Of a stretch of DNA of 64,000 nucleotides, positions 33,262-42,768 are shown piece after piece. The stretch spans positions 1 through 64,000 of the forward strand of contig CAZBGV010000001.1 of the NCBI GenBank assembly GCA_964491485.1, written 5' to 3'. Position 1 is the first letter of the stretch. Each line of letters opens with the position of its first letter. The notes beneath the pieces are model-generated. The model saw nothing but the letters and a program-made list of their open reading frames with translations, did no database searches and was not told where the DNA came from. Made by a program: the position numbers and the translations under genes. Source of the DNA: IDS-8 sp964491485 (GTDB lineage: Bacteria; Pseudomonadota; Gammaproteobacteria; Steroidobacterales; Woeseiaceae).

Positions 33262-34317
33262 TTAGAACACAGGCACCTGCTGCGTGAGGCAGTGGAACGT
33301 GCCGAGGCCTAGCACGAGGTCGCGGCAGTCGATCGCTACGATCTCGCGGCCGGGGAAGCAGGCGGCGAGCTTTGCGCGGTTCGCGCCGTCGGCGGGATCC
33401 GCGAACGCCGGCATCAGCACGATGCGATTGCCGACGTAGAAGTTGGCGGGGCTCGCAGGCAGCCGCTCGCCGCGCCATTCCACCGGCCGCGGCATCTCGA
33501 GCTCGATCACCTGCACGGGGCGCCCGCCAGCGAGCCGGAACTGCGCGAGGCGCTCGCGGTTCTCGGCGAGCGCCGCGAAGTTGGCATCGTGCGGGTCGCG
33601 CTCGATGACGGTCACGACGGTATCCTCGGCAACGAAACGGGTGAGGTCGTCCACGTGGCCGTCGGTGTCGTCGCCGACGATGCCTTCGCCGAGCCACAGG
33701 ACCTGCGCCACGCCGAGCTGCTCGCGCAGGGAGGTCTCGATCGCCTCCCGGCTCATGCCCGGGTTGCGATTCGGGTTCAGCAGGCACTGCTCGGTCGTGA
33801 GCAGCGCACCCGCGCCGTTCACGTCGATCGAGCCGCCCTCGAGCACCATGTCGACGGCGCACCGCGGCACGCCGAGCGCCTCCGCCATCCGTCCCGCCAC
33901 CGCATCGTCGAGATCGAACGGCGGATACTTGCCGCCCCAGGCGTTGAAGCGGAAGTCGAGCGCGAGCGCGGGTGTGTCTTCCGCCGCGCGCGTGACGAAG
34001 ATCGCGCCGTGATCGCGGCACCACGCATCGTTGGTCGGGATGCGATGGAAGACCGCGCGCCCGCGCGGCACATGGCCCTCGAGCAGCGCCTGCACGTGCC
34101 GCTCGTGCGCCTCGTCCAATACGTTGATGCGCACGAGCTCGCTCCTCGCGAGCGCGGCCACGGCCTGCACCATCACGGGCTCGACCGCCTCGAAGTTGCC
34201 GGGCCAGCTTTCGCGCTTGTGCGGCCAGGAAAGCCAGGTCGCCTGGTGCGGCGCCCATTCGGCCGGCATGCGGTAGCCGCGCGCCGCCGGGGTGCGTCTG
34301 TCGTCGTCATTGCTCAT
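33262..34317 (-). CDS. aguA: Agmatine deiminase
   Basis: A 351-residue pentein-fold enzyme hydrolysing agmatine to N-carbamoylputrescine and ammonia. Signatures include MPAEWAPHQATWLSWPH, the substrate-binding NDAWCRDHGAIF, LEGGSIDVNG, the catalytic DTDGHVDD and the nucleophile Cys343 in GLGTFHCLTQQ. Length is normal. It is the first gene of the four-gene putrescine cluster and is separated from the DHS-like gene by a 95-nt spacer containing a REP-like palindrome. Confidence 0.95.
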   Translation of the reverse strand: MSNDDDRRTPAARGYRMPAEWAPHQATWLSWPHKRESWPGNFEAVEPVMVQAVAALARSELVRINVLDEAHERHVQALLEGHVPRGRAVFHRIPTNDAWCRDHGAIFVTRAAEDTPALALDFRFNAWGGKYPPFDLDDAVAGRMAEALGVPRCAVDMVLEGGSIDVNGAGALLTTEQCLLNPNRNPGMSREAIETSLREQLGVAQVLWLGEGIVGDDTDGHVDDLTRFVAEDTVVTVIERDPHDANFAALAENRERLAQFRLAGGRPVQVIELEMPRPVEWRGERLPASPANFYVGNRIVLMPAFADPADGANRAKLAACFPGREIVAIDCRDLVLGLGTFHCLTQQVPVF

Positions 34318-34389
34318 GGCGCGGAGGGTGTCATCGTCGCGCGCTCATGGGAAGGGGCCCGGCCGCCGTCGGCGACCGGCCGGGGGCGC

Positions 34390-35055
34390 TCAGGCGTCGC
34401 GCTCGTCGCGCGGGTGGATGCGGAAGCGGCAGGCATTGCCGCCGCGCGCCATGCATTCGACGTGCTCGACGTCGGCATCGAGCAGGGTGCCGATGAGGGC
34501 CAGGTCGAGCTGGCACACCTCGAGGTGCTCGCGCGCGAGGTCGTGGTAGATGCAGTTGCGCGCGTCGATCAACGGCAGCTCGCGGCCTTCCTCGCGCTCG
34601 GTGCGCGACGCGTAACCGAGCTCGCCCATGATGGCGGCCACCTTCTCGACCTGGCGTGCCGGCGTCTTCCCCTGCACGCGCGACCGCTGCTGCTCCCCGA
34701 GCTTGTGGCCGAGCGCCTGCATGGCCGCCGCCAGGCCTTCGCTGCCGAGCTGCTCGCGGATGCCCTCGATGAGCAGCCCCGAGAACAGCGCGTATTGTTT
34801 CGGAAAAAGGTGCACGCCGCGCCGGGTGAGTCGCCAGGCGTAGCCGGGCCGGCCCCCTTGCGGCGCCTTCGACGTCTTCTCGACGAAGCCGCCGCCTTCG
34901 AGCACGCCGAGATGCTGGTGCACGGCGCTGCGGCTGATGCCGAGCGCGCGCGCGAGCTCCTCGGCACTCCGGCCCTGCTTGTCCTCGAGGAGCAGGCTGA
35001 GCAGGTGGCGCTGGCGTTCGCCGAAGCCGGCGATACTCGGGGCGGGGCTTTGCAT
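34390..35055 (-). CDS. SufR-like winged-helix regulator with putative Fe-S cysteines
   Basis: A 221-residue protein. The N-terminal winged helix (about 12-85: LLSLLLEDKQGRSAEELARALGISRSAVHQHLGVLEGGGFVEK, ending GRPGYAWRLTRRG) is of the SufR/ArsR class. The C-terminal half ends with four cysteines (168, 181, 201, 209; spacing C-x12-C-x19-C-x7-C), comparable to the cluster-binding cysteines of SufR. It is likely an iron-sulfur or redox-responsive regulator. ATG 35055 is preceded by a perfect TATAAT only 7 nt away and no ribosome binding site, suggesting a leaderless transcript. It is divergent from a small membrane protein gene across an inverted repeat. Confidence 0.8.
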   Translation of the reverse strand: MQSPAPSIAGFGERQRHLLSLLLEDKQGRSAEELARALGISRSAVHQHLGVLEGGGFVEKTSKAPQGGRPGYAWRLTRRGVHLFPKQYALFSGLLIEGIREQLGSEGLAAAMQALGHKLGEQQRSRVQGKTPARQVEKVAAIMGELGYASRTEREEGRELPLIDARNCIYHDLAREHLEVCQLDLALIGTLLDADVEHVECMARGGNACRFRIHPRDERDA

Positions 35056-35061
35056 GCGCGG

Positions 35062-35135
35062 ATTATAACGCCGATCGCACTTTGTGTACTTTGTCAAGTC
35101 TTTTATTGACAAAGATTCGGCACGCTGCCTAGACT
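35062..35135. promoter_or_regulatory. Divergent promoters around a perfect 9-bp inverted repeat
   Basis: CTTTGTCAA at 35089-35097 and TTGACAAAG at 35106-35114 form a perfect inverted repeat with an 8-bp spacer. The right arm contains TTGACA (35106-35111), with TAGACT 18 bp downstream (35130-35135), a rightward promoter for the 35174 gene. On the minus strand TATAAT (plus-strand 35062-35067) lies 7 nt from the ATG of the regulator gene. The repeat is placed to block both promoters and is a good candidate operator for the SufR-like protein. Confidence 0.6.
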
Positions 35136-35173
35136 CGCGCCACGGGCTGGCTGACTCACAAGGAGAACTCATA

Positions 35174-35530
35174 ATGCTGACCGCCGCCGTGATCGTGTTC
35201 GCCATCGGCGCTCTGGGGGGCGTCGTGCTTGCCGTGCACGTGCTCAGGAACAAGCTCGCGCCGTGGGCGCTCTCGGTGCTGCACGCCGTGCTCGGGGCCA
35301 CCGGGCTCGTGCTCCTGATCCTCCTGCTCATGAACGGCGGCGCCGGGCTGCTCGGCTGGGCGCTGGCGCTGTTCCTCGTGGCCGCGCTCGGCGGTTTCTG
35401 GCTGGCCTCGCGCCACGCGAAGAAGGAGCTGCCGCCGAAAGGGGTCGTCGTCGCGCACGCGCTGCTCGCCGTCTCAGGCTTCGTGCTGTTGCTGGCCGTG
35501 TTCCTCGGCGCGGGCAGCACCTCGGCCTGA
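35174..35530 (+). CDS. Small four-helix membrane protein (118 aa), unknown
   Basis: A 118-residue hydrophobic protein with about four transmembrane helices (residues 2-22, 31-52, 55-77, 92-113). ATG 35174 has an AAGGAG ribosome binding site 8 nt upstream. No catalytic motif or family is recognised. It is divergent from the SufR-like regulator and 4 nt before a DUF2231 membrane protein, so the two membrane genes form an operon probably controlled by the regulator. Confidence 0.75.
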   Translation: MLTAAVIVFAIGALGGVVLAVHVLRNKLAPWALSVLHAVLGATGLVLLILLLMNGGAGLLGWALALFLVAALGGFWLASRHAKKELPPKGVVVAHALLAVSGFVLLLAVFLGAGSTSA

Positions 35531-35534
35531 TCGG

Positions 35535-36005
35535 GTGACGCGTCCGGGCATTCGCCTGCATCCGCCGTTCCTGCACTTTCCGCTCGCCTTCTGGGTGACG
35601 GGAACGGCGCTCGACGTCGGGCAGCGGGCGTTCGGTCTCTCCCTGCCAGGCATCGAAGGCTTCGCTTTGGCGCACTGGCTCCTGTGGGGCGGCGTCGTCG
35701 CCGCCCTGCCCACGGTCGCCGCCGGGCTCGCGGACTTCGCGCGCCTGCCGGCCGCCGTGCAGGAGAGCCGCTCGCTCAAGCGGCACATCCTGTGCATGAG
35801 CGGCGCGTTCACGGTGTTCCTCGTGGCCGCCGTGTGGCGGGTGAAGGCCGGCGCGTTCGCCGCGCCGCCGCCGCTCATGCTCCTCGCGCTCGAGATCGCA
35901 GGCGTTGCCGGGCTCGTCGTCGGCGGGCACGCCGGCGGCCGCGTGGTGTTCGAGGAGCTGCCGGGCGCGGCCGCGGGCGGCGGCGCACCGGCGCCCGAAG
36001 ACTAG
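35535..36005 (+). CDS. DUF2231-type membrane protein
   Basis: A 156-residue protein with four transmembrane segments and the DUF2231 start pattern LHPPFLHFPLAFWVTG, in which a His/Pro-rich motif enters the first helix, plus a conserved histidine pair in the second half (SLKRHILCMSG). Homologues are often annotated as inner-membrane or putative heme/redox proteins; biochemical role unknown. GTG 35535 is the start, 4 nt after the upstream stop. A Gly/Ala-rich tail ends the protein. Confidence 0.7.
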   Translation: MTRPGIRLHPPFLHFPLAFWVTGTALDVGQRAFGLSLPGIEGFALAHWLLWGGVVAALPTVAAGLADFARLPAAVQESRSLKRHILCMSGAFTVFLVAAVWRVKAGAFAAPPPLMLLALEIAGVAGLVVGGHAGGRVVFEELPGAAAGGGAPAPED

Positions 36006-36143
36006 CGAACCCCGGCGCCGGGCCGGAACCCTCCTTTCCGGTCCCGTTCGAGCCTTTTGGCGGGAATTCGATCGCAAGCAGCGGAGTGCCGGCCGGCGGC
36101 GCGGGGCGCAGACTCCCGCCTCACGCTCATCGGAGACCCGCTC

Positions 36144-36779
36144 ATGATCCTCTACGACTACCTGCCCTCCCAGAACGCCTGGAAGGTCCGCCAGCTGCTC
36201 GCCCACCTCGACCAGCCTTACGAGACCCGGCTGGTCAGCATTTTCGAAGGCGAGGGCCGGCGGCCGGAGTACCTCGCGAAAAACCCGACCGGGGCGGTGC
36301 CGGCCCTGGAGCTCGACGACGGCTCGGTGATCGCGGAGTCGAACGCGATCCTGTGCTACCTCGCGGAGGGAACGCCCTACCTGCCGTCCGGCCGCTACCC
36401 GCGTGCCAAGGTGCTGCAGTGGCTTTCCTTCGAGGGCGATTACGTGCAGTCGACCGTTGCGACCCTGCGCCACTGGACGCAGACGGGCAAGCGCGCCCGC
36501 CGCTCCGAGGATCTCGTCGCGAGCAAGGTCCGGGGCTCGCTGGCGTGCCTCGCGGTGCTCGACCGCGAGCTCGCGGGCCGCGCCTGGCTCGCGGGCGCCG
36601 ACTACACGATCGCGGACATTTCCGTCTTCGCCTACGTGCACCGCGCCGACGAGGCCGACCTCCCCCTCGCCGACTACCCGCACGTCACCGCATGGCTCGA
36701 CCGCGTGCAGAGCCAGCCCGGCTTCCTCGCCGAAACCTTCCCCTATTCCATCGACCCGCACTCCGGCAACGAGCTCTGA
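36144..36779 (+). CDS. Glutathione S-transferase family protein
   Basis: A 211-residue cytoplasmic protein with an N-terminal thioredoxin-like domain (MILYDYLPSQNAWKVRQLLAHL, with the cis-Pro in TGAVPALELDDGSVIAESNAIL) and a helical C-terminal domain with the N-capping motif ADYTIADISVFAYVH. The active-site residue near the N-terminus appears to be Ser (PSQNAWKVR), as in many bacterial GSTs. Start ATG 36144; frames upstream are not conserved. It is followed by the large palindromic repeat. Confidence 0.9.
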   Translation: MILYDYLPSQNAWKVRQLLAHLDQPYETRLVSIFEGEGRRPEYLAKNPTGAVPALELDDGSVIAESNAILCYLAEGTPYLPSGRYPRAKVLQWLSFEGDYVQSTVATLRHWTQTGKRARRSEDLVASKVRGSLACLAVLDRELAGRAWLAGADYTIADISVFAYVHRADEADLPLADYPHVTAWLDRVQSQPGFLAETFPYSIDPHSGNEL

Positions 36780-36792
36780 CGCCAGGAGCCAC

Positions 36793-37027
36793 ATCGAGCA
36801 AGGGCAGCAGCGGCGACGAACCCAGATCACCCTGCGCAACGCTGCGAGCCACCGAGCAAGGGCAGCAGCGGCGACGGCGGGGGTGCCGTTGGGGGAAATA
36901 AAGCGGACCGAGGACGTTGCGGAGCAGCCGGCGAGGAGCCTTCAGGCTGCTCCCGCACCCGGGCTGCTCCGCAACGTCCGCATGGGAGCCATTCCCCCAA
37001 GGCACGCCCGCCGTCGCCGCTGCTGCC
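36793..37027. repeat. Large palindromic element with a preceding direct repeat
   Basis: Left arm 36861-36931 and right arm 36959-37027 are inverted copies about 70 nt long with only a few mismatches and small indels, around a 27-nt loop that itself can pair (GAGCC/GGCT). The arms begin GGCAGCAGCGGCGACGG and end GGACGTTGCGGAGCAGCC. A truncated copy of the arm start (CGAGCAAGGGCAGCAGCGG, 36795-36813) precedes it 58 nt upstream. The region 36780-37160 holds no gene; this element fills most of it. Confidence 0.75.
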
Positions 37028-37160
37028 AAACCCGCCACGGACCGGTATGACGAATACGGCATAAGCCTCGGACTTCTTCGTCTAAGCGCGACCCTGCCGG
37101 ACGTGCGGCGCGGTGCTAACATTTCCGTACACGAAACAGAGCATGCAAATTGAGGACGCC

Positions 37161-37820
37161 ATGACGCTCAGAATCAACTCGGTGGCGCCGAACTTCACGG
37201 CGCAAACTACCCAGGGCACGATCGACTTCCACGACTGGATCGGCGACGGCTGGGCCGTACTGTTTTCCCACCCGAAGGATTTCACGCCGGTGTGCACCAC
37301 CGAGCTCGGCTATATGGCCGGGCTGCAGGACGAGTTCGCGCGCCGCAACTGCAAGATCATCGGGCTGTCGGTCGACCCCGTGGACAGCCACCAGGGCTGG
37401 CTGAAGGACATCGAGGACGTGCAGGGCAACGCGGTCCGGTATCCGCTGATCGGCGACCCTGAGCTCGCGGTCGCGAAGCTTTACGACATGCTGCCCGAGA
37501 CCGCGGGCGATACCGCCGACGGCCGCACGCCGGCCGACAATGCGACGGTGCGCTCGGTGTTCCTGATCGGACCGGACAAGAAGATCAAGGCGATCCTCGT
37601 GTATCCGATGAGCTCCGGCCGCAACTTCGACGAGATCCTGCGCCTGCTGGATTCGCTGCAGCTGACGGCGAAGCATGCGGTGGCGACGCCGGTGAACTGG
37701 AAGCCGGGGGACCAGGTGATCATTTCGCCGTCCGTGTCGAACGACGACGCGAAGCAGAAGTACCCGGAAGGCTGGACGTCTCCGAAGCCCTATATCCGCT
37801 ACGTGGCGCAGCCGAAGTGA
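37161..37820 (+). CDS. 1-Cys peroxiredoxin (Prx6 type)
   Basis: A 219-residue thiol peroxidase that reduces hydrogen peroxide and alkyl hydroperoxides. The peroxidatic Cys45 lies in FTPVCTTELG, and the long C-terminal domain (SVSNDDAKQKYPEGWTSPKPYIR) marks the Prx6 subfamily; the pattern SVDPVDSHQGWLKDI is also typical. No resolving cysteine near the C-terminus is seen. ATG 37161 has GAGGA upstream; an earlier in-frame ATG at 37143 would add six unconserved residues. It lies 19 nt before a cysteine synthase gene. Confidence 0.93.
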   Translation: MTLRINSVAPNFTAQTTQGTIDFHDWIGDGWAVLFSHPKDFTPVCTTELGYMAGLQDEFARRNCKIIGLSVDPVDSHQGWLKDIEDVQGNAVRYPLIGDPELAVAKLYDMLPETAGDTADGRTPADNATVRSVFLIGPDKKIKAILVYPMSSGRNFDEILRLLDSLQLTAKHAVATPVNWKPGDQVIISPSVSNDDAKQKYPEGWTSPKPYIRYVAQPK

Positions 37821-37839
37821 GCGCGAGCCTGCCGGCGTC

Positions 37840-38838
37840 TTGAAGTACTACCGCGATTTCGTCGACGCCGTCGGCAATACCCCGCTCATCCGTCTCAACG
37901 GCCCGAGCGAGGAAACCGGCTGCGAGATCCTCGGCAAGGCGGAGTTCCTGAACCCGAGCGGCTCGGTCAAGGACCGGGCCGCGAAGTTCATCGTGCTCGC
38001 CGCGGAGGCTGGCGGCGCGCTCCGCCCGGGCGGCACGGTCATCGAGGGCACGGCCGGCAACACCGGCATCGGCCTCGCGCACGTGTGCAACGCACGCGGC
38101 TACCGCTGCGTGATCGTGATCCCCGAGACGCAGTCGCCCGAGAAGCTCGACCTGCTGCGCGCGCTCGGCGCCGAGGTGCGGCCGGTGCCCGCGGTGCCGT
38201 ACAAGGATCCGAACAACTTCCAGAAGCTCGCGGGCAGGCTCGCGGCGGAAACCGACGGCGCGATCTGGGCGAACCAGTTCGACAATCGCGCCAACCGCGA
38301 GGCGCACATCCAGACGACCGGGCCGGAGATCTGGCGCGACACGGACGGGCGGATCGATGCGTTCGTATCCAGCTCCGGCACCGGCGGCACGCTCGCCGGC
38401 ACGTCGATTTTCCTCAAGCAGCAGAAGCCCGGCGTGCTCACCGTGCTCGCCGACCCGACGGGCACGGCCACCTGGCACTACGTGAAACACGGTGAAGCCA
38501 AGGTCGTCGGCGGCGGCTCGATCTCGGAGGGCATCGGCAGCACCCGCATCACCGCCAATTTCGACGGCGCCCCGATCGACGACGCCGAGATGATCGGCGA
38601 CCAGGAATGCGTCGACACGGTGTACCGGCTGCTGTACGAAGAGGGCCTGTTCCTCGGCAGCTCCTCGGGCATCAACGTCGCCGCGGCCATCCGCGTGGCG
38701 AAGCGGCTCGGCCCGGGGCATGTCATCGTCACGGTGCTGTGCGACGGCGGCGGCCGCTACCAGTCACGCCTCTACAATCGGCGCTGGCTCGAGGAGAAGG
38801 GCCTCACGGCGCCACCGCACCCGGCGCACGCGGGATAG
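37840..38838 (+). CDS. cysK: Cysteine synthase (O-acetylserine sulfhydrylase family)
   Basis: A 332-residue PLP enzyme that makes cysteine from O-acetylserine and sulfide. The PLP lysine is Lys44 in NPSGSVKDRAA, the substrate loop is TAGNTGIGLA, and the phosphate-binding loop SSGTGGTLAGT is present. The start is TTG (37840), giving MKYYRDFVDAVGNTPLIRL, the family N-terminus; no ATG/GTG fits. Sequence features such as EETGCEILGKAEFLNP and the C-terminal GGGRYQSRLYN suggest a CysK/CysM-like subgroup rather than classic E. coli CysK, so the symbol is provisional. Confidence 0.88.
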   Translation: MKYYRDFVDAVGNTPLIRLNGPSEETGCEILGKAEFLNPSGSVKDRAAKFIVLAAEAGGALRPGGTVIEGTAGNTGIGLAHVCNARGYRCVIVIPETQSPEKLDLLRALGAEVRPVPAVPYKDPNNFQKLAGRLAAETDGAIWANQFDNRANREAHIQTTGPEIWRDTDGRIDAFVSSSGTGGTLAGTSIFLKQQKPGVLTVLADPTGTATWHYVKHGEAKVVGGGSISEGIGSTRITANFDGAPIDDAEMIGDQECVDTVYRLLYEEGLFLGSSSGINVAAAIRVAKRLGPGHVIVTVLCDGGGRYQSRLYNRRWLEEKGLTAPPHPAHAG

Positions 38839-38947
38839 CCCGGAAGCGGGCGGAGGCGCGCTCCCCGTCCCCTGTCGCGCGGCGTATGCCGCGGTTTTCG
38901 GCCGCGGGTATGATCTCTTCGTCGGGCCCATTCCGGCGGAGCAACCC

Positions 38948-40627
<1,680 letters not shown>

Positions 40628-40654
40628 GGCGGGCGTTTGCCGGATCGATCCTCT

Positions 40655-40879
40655 TCAGCGTTCGCACCACCAGGAAAGGAACTCGTCGAAGTCGATCGCA
40701 CCGTCGTCGTCGGTATCGATCTCGTCGAAGCCGATGCGCGCTTCTTCGTCGGAAACGCCGGCATCCAGGTCCCTCAGCATGCTCCGGAACTCGCCGAAGT
40801 CGATCTTCCCGTCGCCGTTCGGATCGTTGAACCTGAAGCTCTCCTCGAGCTCTGCCATCTTTTCCGGGGTCGGCTGCAT
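40655..40879 (-). CDS. EF-hand calcium-binding protein (74 aa)
   Basis: A 74-residue soluble protein with two EF-hand loops, DPNGDGKIDFGE and DTDDDGAIDFDE, both with acidic residues at the calcium-coordinating positions. No signal peptide is seen, so it is probably a cytoplasmic calcium buffer or sensor. ATG 40879 has an AGGAGGG ribosome binding site; the longer frame upstream is not conserved. It converges on the histidine kinase gene. Confidence 0.88.
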   Translation of the reverse strand: MQPTPEKMAELEESFRFNDPNGDGKIDFGEFRSMLRDLDAGVSDEEARIGFDEIDTDDDGAIDFDEFLSWWCER

Positions 40880-41044
40880 GGTCCCTCCTGCGGGCGTATC
40901 CACCGGCCCTATTCTGCCCCGGGGGTGCGCCCGCCGAAACCTCCCGCCACGGCCGCGCGCGTTCTGGACTATGCTTGCAACGCCGCCGGTAAGCCCCATT
41001 TGTGTCCTTATCAGCCCTCAACAATCGCGTTCGGAGGTGACGGA

Positions 41045-41413
41045 ATGGTCGGTTACGTGACCAACATCGAGCAGGCGACGCTCGAGAACGAGGATTACCG
41101 CCGCGTGCTTTTCACGGGCCCGCACATGCAGCTCGTGCTCATGACGCTCCGCCCCGGCGAGGAAATCGGGCTCGAGACACATGACGAGCACGACCAGTTC
41201 ATCCGCGTCGAGGGGGGCACCGGCAAGGTGCGCCTTGCGGACGAGGAGCAGGAGCTCTCCGACGGCGTATCGGTCGTGATTCCGGCCGGGACCCGCCACA
41301 ACGTGATCAACACCTCGTCCACCGAGCCGCTGCGCCTGTACACCCTTTACAGCCCGCCGGAGCATCCGGAAGGAACGGTGCATCGCACCAAGGCCGACGA
41401 GCCGGCGCACTGA
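41045..41413 (+). CDS. Cupin-domain protein
   Basis: A 122-residue single cupin barrel. Metal-ligand motifs are recognisable: GLETHDEHDQFIRVEGG (two His and Glu-type ligands) and PAGTRHNVIN. Small cupins of this type may be metal-dependent dioxygenases, isomerases or sugar binders; the substrate is unknown. ATG 41045 follows a strong GGAGGTGA ribosome binding site. One base separates its stop from the GTG start of the next gene, so the two are co-translated. Confidence 0.85.
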   Translation: MVGYVTNIEQATLENEDYRRVLFTGPHMQLVLMTLRPGEEIGLETHDEHDQFIRVEGGTGKVRLADEEQELSDGVSVVIPAGTRHNVINTSSTEPLRLYTLYSPPEHPEGTVHRTKADEPAH

Positions 41414-41414
41414 C

Positions 41415-42698
41415 GTGGCCGCGCAACGCCACCCACCGGCCGACCCGGCAAGCGCCCGAACGACCGCGGCCGGTGCGGCCGGCCGGCGCCCGTCGCGGGG
41501 AGCACAGCTGCACGTCGCGCGCATCGCGGGCGTCGACGTCTATCTCGACTGGAGTCTGCTGATCATTTTCTTCCTGATCAGCACCAGCCTGGGCAGCGGG
41601 CTCTTCCCGGTCTGGCACCCCGAATGGAGCGCGGCGACGGCGTGGCTCACGGCCTTCGCGGCCGCGGCCCTGTTCCTGCTGTCGGTGCTGGTGCACGAAA
41701 TGTCGCACGCTCTCGTCGGCCGCGCCCGCGGCATGCAGATCCGGCGCATCACGCTGTTCATCTTCGGCGGCATGGCGCACCTCGAGGAGGACCCGCACGA
41801 CTGGCGCACGGAGCTGTACATGGCCGGCGTCGGCCCGCTCACCAGCCTCGTCCTCGGGTTCCTGTTCATCTGGCTCGGCTCGTTCGGCATCGGCCCGCTG
41901 CCGGAAGCCCCGTTCGAGCCGGAAACCCTGTTCGCCGACCTGTCGCCCTGGTCCACCCTGCTGCTGTGGCTCGGCCCGGTGAACATCGTTCTCGGGATTT
42001 TCAACCTCGTGCCCGGGTTCCCGCTGGACGGCGGCCGCGTAATGCGGGCGGCGATCTGGGGCGCGACCGGTGACCTGCACCAGGCCACGCGCTGGGCATC
42101 CTTCGCGGGCCGCGCGTTTGCCTGGCTCCTGATCGCCGCGGGCGTCGCGATGATCCTCGGACTCAACGTGCCGGTATTCGGCCGCGGGTTCGTGGGCGGG
42201 CTGTGGCTCACGCTGATCGGCTGGTTCCTGCACAACGCCGCGCTCATGAGCTACCGCCAGCTGCTCCTGCAATCGGCGCTGAAAGGCGTGCCCGTGCGGC
42301 GCCTGATGCTCAGCGACGTGCGCACCATTACGCCCGACGTGACGCTGCGCGAGTTCGTCGACGACTACATCATGGGTCACCAGCAGCGCGCCTGGCCGGT
42401 GCTCGCCGACGGTCGGCTCGCCGGTATCGTGTGCCTCACCGACGTGCGCAAGGTCGCGCGCGACCGCTGGCCGGAGATCCGGGTACGCGACGTCATGACG
42501 CCCGCGAGCGATGCGCTCACGGTATCGCCCGACGACGCGAGCGAGCATGCGCTGCAGCTCATCGCGGCGCGCGGGGTCAACCAGCTGCCGGTCATCGAAG
42601 GCGGGCGTCTCGTCGGCATCGTGCGCCGCGAGGACATCCTGCGCTGGCTGTCGCTGCATTTCGAGGGGTTTGCGGAGCCGCAGCCGCGCGGCACCTGA
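41415..42698 (+). CDS. Site-2 protease-type metallopeptidase (M50) with CBS domains
   Basis: A 427-residue membrane protease. The N-terminal half has about five to six transmembrane helices with the zinc motif HEMSH (94-98) and the second ligand motif NLVPGFPLDGGRV (about 196-208). The C-terminal half holds a CBS-domain pair (DVRTITPDVTLREFVDDYI and VRDVMTPASDALTVSPDDASEHALQ), which usually binds adenine nucleotides. This is the classic arrangement of M50B family proteases of the SpoIVFB/CBS type. The start is GTG 41415. Substrate unknown. Confidence 0.92.
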   Translation: MAAQRHPPADPASARTTAAGAAGRRPSRGAQLHVARIAGVDVYLDWSLLIIFFLISTSLGSGLFPVWHPEWSAATAWLTAFAAAALFLLSVLVHEMSHALVGRARGMQIRRITLFIFGGMAHLEEDPHDWRTELYMAGVGPLTSLVLGFLFIWLGSFGIGPLPEAPFEPETLFADLSPWSTLLLWLGPVNIVLGIFNLVPGFPLDGGRVMRAAIWGATGDLHQATRWASFAGRAFAWLLIAAGVAMILGLNVPVFGRGFVGGLWLTLIGWFLHNAALMSYRQLLLQSALKGVPVRRLMLSDVRTITPDVTLREFVDDYIMGHQQRAWPVLADGRLAGIVCLTDVRKVARDRWPEIRVRDVMTPASDALTVSPDDASEHALQLIAARGVNQLPVIEGGRLVGIVRREDILRWLSLHFEGFAEPQPRGT

Positions 42699-42702
42699 GC
42701 CT

Positions 42703-42768
42703 GCAGGAGCGCGGAGCGCGCGCGACCCGAACGTTTCGCGCGCAATGCGCAATGCGCGCCCCTACGGG
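42703..42768. repeat. Pair of inverted REP-like palindromes
   Basis: A copy in GGAGC...GCGACC orientation (42703-42727) is followed by an inverted copy (42737-42768) ending GCGCCCCTACGGG. It lies in the convergent space between the M50 protease gene and pcm, a typical site for bacterial interspersed mosaic elements. Confidence 0.55.

Noticed and set aside
36685..37122. Minus-strand open frame over the palindrome
   Set aside because: It is a translation of the repeat arms (Arg/Ala-rich) without start signals or homology evidence.
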